Assembly: GCA_009363175.1 (NCBI GenBank)
Contig: CP045204.1
Location: forward strand, 49,743-113,742
DNA from: Citrobacter telavivensis
GTDB taxonomy: Bacteria; Pseudomonadota; Gammaproteobacteria; Enterobacterales; Enterobacteriaceae
DNA length: 64,000 nt
Direction: 5' to 3'
Numbering within the stretch: the first letter of the stretch is position 1; each line of letters begins with the position of its first letter. The notes beneath the pieces were generated by a model. The model did no database searches, was not told where the DNA came from, and saw only the letters and a program-made list of their open reading frames with translations. Below, piece after piece: positions 59,596-64,000 of the stretch. A program made the translations under genes and the position numbers.

Positions 59596-60327
59596 GAGAT
59601 CCTCCTCGTATCGTGGCAGACGTTGGGCCAGTGCCTGAAGGAATTTCTCTGGCTCAGGTTTGTCAATCGCCTGTATCAGATAGTTTACCAGAATGGTCAG
59701 AGTTTGTCCGTCTGTATACTCTGACTGGAACAATATTGCAAGGCGCTCCACATCGTCTGGCTTGTCCCTGGCGCGGACATGTTTCTGTAGCCACGTAAGT
59801 GCCGCGATATGGCGGTGTTTCATAATTTCCTCATCCGGAATGACAGTGACGTCAACCAGCGGAAAATCGTTGCTGTAAAGCTGAGCGGCCAGTTCCGGAT
59901 CATCAAACTCTTTCAGCCAGTTAACCGGGTAGGGATAGGGGCTGCGTTTTCCTGCGTAATACAGCATCGGTATAACGAGCGGCAGCTTTTTATGGCCTGC
60001 TTCAAGGTGCTTCTGCATCGCCGCAACAGCGTAGCGCATGAGGCGAAAGCCCATGTGCCGATCCGGCGATGACTGGTGTTCCACGAGCAGATGGATGTAA
60101 CCATCACCGCCTTTCGTGGTGCGCAGGGACCAGATCAGATCGCTGTAATAGCCCCGTAATTCATCTTCAACAAAAGAGGTGTTTTCCAGTTTTAGTGTAC
60201 TGAAATCACAGAGCGCGCGCAGTTCCGCCGGAAGATGGATATCCATAAAATCCCTGACGGCTTCCGGCCGCGACATGATTGCCTTAAAGGCTGCATCATG
60301 GGGTGTTGGGGTCGTGTTATCTTTCAT
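59437..60327 (-). CDS. Rpn-family PD-(D/E)xK nuclease (transposase_31/YhgA-like)
   Basis: 296 residues, full length. Catalytic positions D63 (GYYSDLIWSL), E83 and Q85 (LLVEHQSSPD) match RpnA-E, in which D63 is essential. Rpn proteins are DNA endonucleases that raise RecA-independent recombination and can block phage, being held in check by a small protein made from their own 3' end. That internal start is visible at 59595. Inserted between traX and traY, where IncI1 R64 has no such gene. Confidence 0.92.
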   Translation of the reverse strand: MKDNTTPTPHDAAFKAIMSRPEAVRDFMDIHLPAELRALCDFSTLKLENTSFVEDELRGYYSDLIWSLRTTKGGDGYIHLLVEHQSSPDRHMGFRLMRYAVAAMQKHLEAGHKKLPLVIPMLYYAGKRSPYPYPVNWLKEFDDPELAAQLYSNDFPLVDVTVIPDEEIMKHRHIAALTWLQKHVRARDKPDDVERLAILFQSEYTDGQTLTILVNYLIQAIDKPEPEKFLQALAQRLPRYEEDLMTIAERLEQKGRQNEAEKIARMMLKDGYDESVIKKFTGFTVKELKETKEHKH

Positions 60328-60394
60328 TTTCCCGTAGCGATATGTGTTCAGGGGATGACGACAGACTGTAACACAGGTGCACTGCGAAGGCAGG

Positions 60395-60874
60395 TCAGTC
60401 GTGAAGGCTTTCAGCGTTACGGCATGAGAGTAAGTTCATATTGTGACACTCAATGCTGATGCCGTGACCGTCACGAAGGCGTTTCAGGCGGAACAGCATC
60501 TCAAACTGCGGAAGCATCAGCCAGTAGGGGGCTGTCTGGCAGGAGAGAATAAGCCGCCGCCCATCGCGGCGGGCCGTTCTCAGTACATTCAGCAGGACTT
60601 CCTGGCATGCCGTATCGAGATACGGCACGTCAATGATGGCGACGCTGTGCGCTGGGAAGAGCGTCTCCGGCGTCAGCATGGACGGTACGGGCATCACCTC
60701 ATTGAAATCATGCCAGTCAGCCGGGTTGTCTGCCAGATAATGCGCGAGTATCAGCGTCTTCCCCGTGCCGGAAGCCCCGGTAAGAAGGATGTTCCCCCGG
60801 CATTCTGACGCCCTGTCGATAAAGAGCTTTGCAATGTGTTTAATGGGTTTGCCGTTGACCAGTTTCATGTGCAT
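60395..60874 (-). CDS. small P-loop ATPase 2
   Basis: 159 residues. Walker A LLTGASGTGKTLILAHYL (about 31-46), Walker B SVAIIDVPYLDTACQEVLL, sensor-like RRLILSCQTAPYWL, and a C-terminal basic patch LFRLKRLRDGHG. Minimal ATPase like the gene at 46901. It lies between rpn and traX on the same strand. Not a known essential IncI tra gene; a link with the Rpn gene is possible. Confidence 0.75.
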   Translation of the reverse strand: MHMKLVNGKPIKHIAKLFIDRASECRGNILLTGASGTGKTLILAHYLADNPADWHDFNEVMPVPSMLTPETLFPAHSVAIIDVPYLDTACQEVLLNVLRTARRDGRRLILSCQTAPYWLMLPQFEMLFRLKRLRDGHGISIECHNMNLLSCRNAESLHD

Positions 60875-60957
60875 GCCGTTGATTCTGTTCTGATGCGTGT
60901 TGTTATCGGCGAAAGCGCCCGAATCATCAGGTTTTCGTTGTCGTTTCGGGCCTGGTG

Positions 60958-61497
60958 TCAGTCGCCACGAATGGCATCGCGCACAGCGCGGGTTTCCGCG
61001 ATAAAGTGCCGGAAGGTTCCGCGTTCGGCCTCGCTCACCCGGCGGTTACGCAACTGCCACAGCCGGAAGGTCACAATCAGTGCTTTTGACCAGGCCACCC
61101 CCGCACCGGAGAACAGCACCAGGCCGGTGCTGAACTGATGAAAGGTCAGGCCGTTGCCGGCGTATACCGGCCCCAGGGTGAACAGCGGCACCGGAATGGC
61201 CAGCAGCCAGAACATGAGCCGCCAGCGCCGGCGCTGCGTAAGGTAGTTGCTTTCCAGCGCTTCCGGTGTTTGCCCGGAGGCGGCCACGGCCGCCTCCCAG
61301 TCCGGAGACTCCGGGGGTTCTTCCGTCACATCCAGTTCCGGAAAGGCCTTCCGGATACGTGCCAGGTTGCGGGCGGTGACGTCCCGGGAACTGCGCAGGT
61401 ACCACTGTGTCTCCTGCACCGGCAGGAAAAGGCTCAGCAGCCCGCGGGTGATACGCCACAGGCGGCGGGGTTTCTTCGGTTTGTCATCGGTTATCAT
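60958..61497 (-). CDS. traX: TraX transfer protein
   Basis: 179 residues; ATG overlaps the traW stop (ATGA, 61494-61497). Two membrane segments (WRLMFWLLAIPVPLFTLGP and FHQFSTGLVLFSGAGVAWS) follow a cytoplasmic N-terminal part with WYLRSSRDVTARNLARIRKA. Position after traW identifies it as TraX of the IncI system. Role in the apparatus is not detailed. Confidence 0.85.
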   Translation of the reverse strand: MITDDKPKKPRRLWRITRGLLSLFLPVQETQWYLRSSRDVTARNLARIRKAFPELDVTEEPPESPDWEAAVAASGQTPEALESNYLTQRRRWRLMFWLLAIPVPLFTLGPVYAGNGLTFHQFSTGLVLFSGAGVAWSKALIVTFRLWQLRNRRVSEAERGTFRHFIAETRAVRDAIRGD

Positions 61498-62696
61498 CGA
61501 GCGGTCCCCTGGTTCATGGCGGATTCCAGCTGCTGCAGCCTCGGGGTATACGCCAGGCGGGCAGTGGTGGCCAGCAGTTGTCCGTTAATTACATTCCCCT
61601 TGCGCAACTGCTCCTTGATGTCGTTCAGCTGCCAGTTCATCTGCGAAGTGGTGCGAATAAGCTCACGTATCAGGTTATCCCCGTCCATCTGCTGCAGGTC
61701 GGAAATATATGCCGTGTTGGCGTAGCGTCGCCCGGCCTCAAATAACTCAAATTCCCGCTGGCTCATGTATCCCTTCGCTTTTGCCTCCGGAGAGGCGACC
61801 TCATCAAAATACTGGGCGGCAGACGGGGACTGGAGAGCTTCCTGGAGCGCATCCCGGGTAGCCTCACTGGGTTTGCTGTCCGCAATCAGCGACAGCTGGG
61901 GCTCCGAGGCGGCATCAATGATGCCGTTGTATTCGTTCAGCAAGCCGACATACGTGCGCCCGGTCAGGGTTTTCACTTCCCCCTTGCCGGGAGTGCGCCC
62001 GGCAGAGGGACGGGCAGTGTTTTTCATGTAGGCCATGGCCGCGTCGATCTGCTCCTGTGTCCAGGTGCCGGCCGGTGCCTGGCCTTCCGGCCCGGCACCG
62101 TCATAGACCGAGCGTACCTGGCTGTCACCACCGGGCAGGTCGCTGACGGCGGGACAGACATCCGTGCCGCCGTAACGTGCATATTCAGCGGCGGTACAGT
62201 AGGCCGCATGCACGTTCGCGCCGTCATAGGCATCGCGGGCCTGGGATTCCGCGACTGCGGCGATGCGCTGACGGACCGGGGTGCTGCTGACGCCGCCACC
62301 GGACGAGAGCCGTGAGGCGGTGCTGCCCGCAGCGCTGCGGGTGGTGGCTGCCACCCCTGACGCGGAATCACTGCAGATGGAGTCCGGCACGGAGAAACTC
62401 CGTCGGGCCTCTTCCAGCCGCTGCGTCTCGTTGCCGAATATCATCTGCTGACGGGTGGCCTGCCCGTCCTGGCTGATGATGGTGGCCAGCTTGTCCGCGT
62501 TCTGGTTGATGGCCGTGCCGGTGGCCTGCTGCATACGCAAGATTTCGGCGAGCGTCCCCTGGATGGTTGCCATCTCGGGCAGGATTTGTGTGGTCACCGG
62601 GATACTGGAGTTCACATTCACGGTATAGGCGCAGGCGAGCTGCGGCAGACCCGCAGCCATGAGCAGCATCAGTGCGGAAAGTCGGCATCGTTGCAT
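61494..62696 (-). CDS. traW: TraW transfer protein (possible IcmX counterpart)
   Basis: 400 residues, as in R64. Signal peptide MQRCRLSALMLLMAAGLPQL with ACAY at the cleavage site, coiled-coil-like section (EILRMQQATGTAINQNADKL), Ser/Gly-rich linker and a periplasmic domain ending LQQLESAMNQGTAR. Exported part of the conjugation channel. Comparison with IcmX of Dot/Icm is from family knowledge. Confidence 0.9.
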   Translation of the reverse strand: MQRCRLSALMLLMAAGLPQLACAYTVNVNSSIPVTTQILPEMATIQGTLAEILRMQQATGTAINQNADKLATIISQDGQATRQQMIFGNETQRLEEARRSFSVPDSICSDSASGVAATTRSAAGSTASRLSSGGGVSSTPVRQRIAAVAESQARDAYDGANVHAAYCTAAEYARYGGTDVCPAVSDLPGGDSQVRSVYDGAGPEGQAPAGTWTQEQIDAAMAYMKNTARPSAGRTPGKGEVKTLTGRTYVGLLNEYNGIIDAASEPQLSLIADSKPSEATRDALQEALQSPSAAQYFDEVASPEAKAKGYMSQREFELFEAGRRYANTAYISDLQQMDGDNLIRELIRTTSQMNWQLNDIKEQLRKGNVINGQLLATTARLAYTPRLQQLESAMNQGTAR

Positions 62697-62710
62697 AAAA
62701 ACCTCTGTAT

Positions 62711-63283
62711 TCAGGTTAGTTGTGTGGTCTGGCCGGGCAGGCGTACGGAGACAGTTTCCGGAGACAGTGCCACCAGGGGGAAGGTCTGGAAACGGCGGAT
62801 GATCCGGCCGCGGGTGTTACGGGTATCGATGACCGTCAGCCCCCGGCGCTGAATCCGGGGAATGGACGGCGGCGTGATATCCATCACAGGCCAGTCGCCT
62901 GGGCTGAGCGGCGGATGGTCAGACTGTACCGGCCAGAGCCAGACATCGTCGCTCAGCAGGCCAGCGTGCGATACGGGCAGCAGCCACTGCACCACATGCC
63001 GGGCTTCCCGGACGGGTTCGCCGGGCTCATCAACGCGCCAGATGGCGGTGGTGACAAGCTGCACCGGGTGTTCAGGCAGACTCAGCAGGACCCCGGTGGC
63101 GTCCGGTGCCTCGCGGGCATCTGTGGCGTACACGGCACGGTTACCCGGAGCATTATCTGTCCGGAAATGACCGGACGGCAGGGCGAACTGCGCGTCACCA
63201 GTGTCAAGCAGCAGGCGTGCCAGACTGACCTGACCGCGTGCCGGTCGCCTGCAGCGCGGGGTCAGGTGGATCAGACATCTCAA
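62711..63283 (-). CDS. traV: TraV transfer protein
   Basis: 190 residues. Start overlaps the traU stop (ATGA, 63280-63283). Soluble, Pro/Arg-rich, with no signal peptide: ARLLLDTGDAQFALPSGHFR and VRLPGQTTQLT end. Identified mainly by its place between traU and traW. Role unknown. Confidence 0.8.
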   Translation of the reverse strand: MRCLIHLTPRCRRPARGQVSLARLLLDTGDAQFALPSGHFRTDNAPGNRAVYATDAREAPDATGVLLSLPEHPVQLVTTAIWRVDEPGEPVREARHVVQWLLPVSHAGLLSDDVWLWPVQSDHPPLSPGDWPVMDITPPSIPRIQRRGLTVIDTRNTRGRIIRRFQTFPLVALSPETVSVRLPGQTTQLT

Positions 63284-64000
63284 AGGTTGTACCCCAGACT
63301 GTTAATCATCTCCTCCGCCATCTGAGCGATGACACCTTTTTCGCCGCGCGCGCCGGCGTTACGTTCCCGGTGCTCAATGTATTTTTTTGCCGAGCCGCGG
63401 GGGAAGGTCGAAGCCAGAAGCTGGCGCGCCCGGGCAGAACCGAGGCTTTCCTTCAGGTGGCGGCGCAGCGCACCGTCCTTTTTGTCCGAGTTGAGTGACC
63501 AGAGTTCCAGCGGGCCAAGCGTGAAGCGGACAATCCGGGCCAGCGTGCCCTGGGTCGTGCGCATCATACACAGCATCGGTACGCCACTGCCGTCTGCAGC
63601 CGGGCCGGCGGGCATACGAAGGAATGCCTGAAGATTGTGTTCGGGGATCTTAAAACTGTCCCGTAAAAGGGGAATGTCTTCCTGGCGGTAGCGCAGCAGC
63701 CAGAGGGTGTTGGCGGAATCGAGCAGACTTTTCGGGTAATCGGTCAGGAACTGGGTACTCAGCACGGTGCGGATGCCGAACTTACGCTGCTCCCTGTCCT
63801 GGGTATCGAGCGCATCCCAGATGAAGTCGATGCCTTTGGCGTTGTGCAGCTCGTCGTAGATTTTGGTCTTCATCTCGCTGTCGAGCTGGTTAATACGGCG
63901 CAGAATGCCCGCATGGTACGCCACCGGCAGCACTTTCAGCACTTCGTTGCGGTACTGCGGCAGGGTGAAATCCCCGGCGGTGATGTGACCAGCAAACAGG
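63280..64000 (-). CDS. traU: TraU ATPase (DotO/IcmB type), C-terminal part
   Basis: The frame is open to the window edge; 240 codons of an about 1014-residue protein are visible. INQLDSEMKTKIYDELHNAK, FIWDALDTQDREQRKFGIRT and VLSTQFLTDYPKSLLDSANT are the region after Walker B of VirB4-like ATPases, including the conserved Q of STQ. Powers assembly or substrate passage of the type IVB system. First gene of the visible traUVWX operon. Confidence 0.93.
   Translation of the reverse strand, partial: LFAGHITAGDFTLPQYRNEVLKVLPVAYHAGILRRINQLDSEMKTKIYDELHNAKGIDFIWDALDTQDREQRKFGIRTVLSTQFLTDYPKSLLDSANTLWLLRYRQEDIPLLRDSFKIPEHNLQAFLRMPAGPAADGSGVPMLCMMRTTQGTLARIVRFTLGPLELWSLNSDKKDGALRRHLKESLGSARARQLLASTFPRGSAKKYIEHRERNAGARGEKGVIAQMAEEMINSLGYNL

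Overview
The window is a 64 kb segment of a large conjugative plasmid from an enterobacterium (Klebsiella, Enterobacter, Citrobacter and Escherichia relatives fit; the species cannot be told from the sequence). The plasmid identity is shown by a Rep_3 initiator with iterons, two partition systems, an IncF/IncI-type leading region, and an IncI1 (R64)-type oriT, relaxase and type IVB conjugation apparatus. The backbone looks mosaic. The transfer genes are IncI1-like, but the initiator is a Rep_3 protein rather than RepZ, and the adjoining parA-parB-parS is of phage-P1 type.

Layout. 1-2.4 kb: edge of an OafA-like acyltransferase gene, a small secreted protein, and an IS630 that cuts the end of a co-oriented gene. 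1.8-8.1 kb: a tightly packed minus-strand cluster headed by kfrA with an ATACA operator array, including a DEDDh exonuclease, a membrane protein with an M41-type HEAGH peptidase motif, and several unknowns. 8.7-10.2 kb: two unknown genes and a ResD-like tyrosine recombinase. 10.4-12.9 kb: an AT-rich array of small membrane or secreted protein genes separated by repeated terminator/spacer segments, ending in a fragment of a second resD. 12.9-21.8 kb: DUF1173-like gene, rep, 22-bp-phased iterons, P1-type parAB-parS, umuDC under a LexA box, and stbAB.

22.4-42.6 kb is the leading region. nic is predicted at about 42695/42696 and the transferred strand is the minus strand running leftward, so it is the template for the nearly uniform plus-strand genes: DUF1281, DNA methyltransferases, DUF1380 paralogues, KlcA/ArdB antirestriction, DUF3560, ssb, DUF905, ParB-like protein, psiB and psiA. 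Long GC-rich, repeated, non-coding blocks precede several of these transcription units (22.16 and 24.11 kb; 28.75 and 34.70 kb; also about 26.7 and 40.7 kb). They are candidate single-strand promoters or initiation sites used when the T-strand enters the recipient. An IS66-family element with a perfect 8-bp duplication sits at the edge of one of them.

42.2-64 kb is the transfer region: MobC-like protein, oriT, nikA and nikB on plus; trbC, trbB, trbA, excA, traY, traX, traW, traV and the end of traU on minus. Cargo lies in two gaps. Between nikB and trbC are a YafO-like toxin pair, a small P-loop ATPase and several unknowns. Between traY and traX are an Rpn-family nuclease with an apparent intragenic antitoxin start, a separate duplicate of that antitoxin-like tail, and a second small P-loop ATPase. 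Two hok/sok loci (39.8 and 55.8 kb) keep their leader but have truncated toxin frames.

The most notable candidates are the repeated leading-region control elements, the Rpn nuclease with duplicated small tail protein, the repeat-separated small-gene array at 10.4-12.9 kb, and the unexplained 1.8-8.1 kb cluster.
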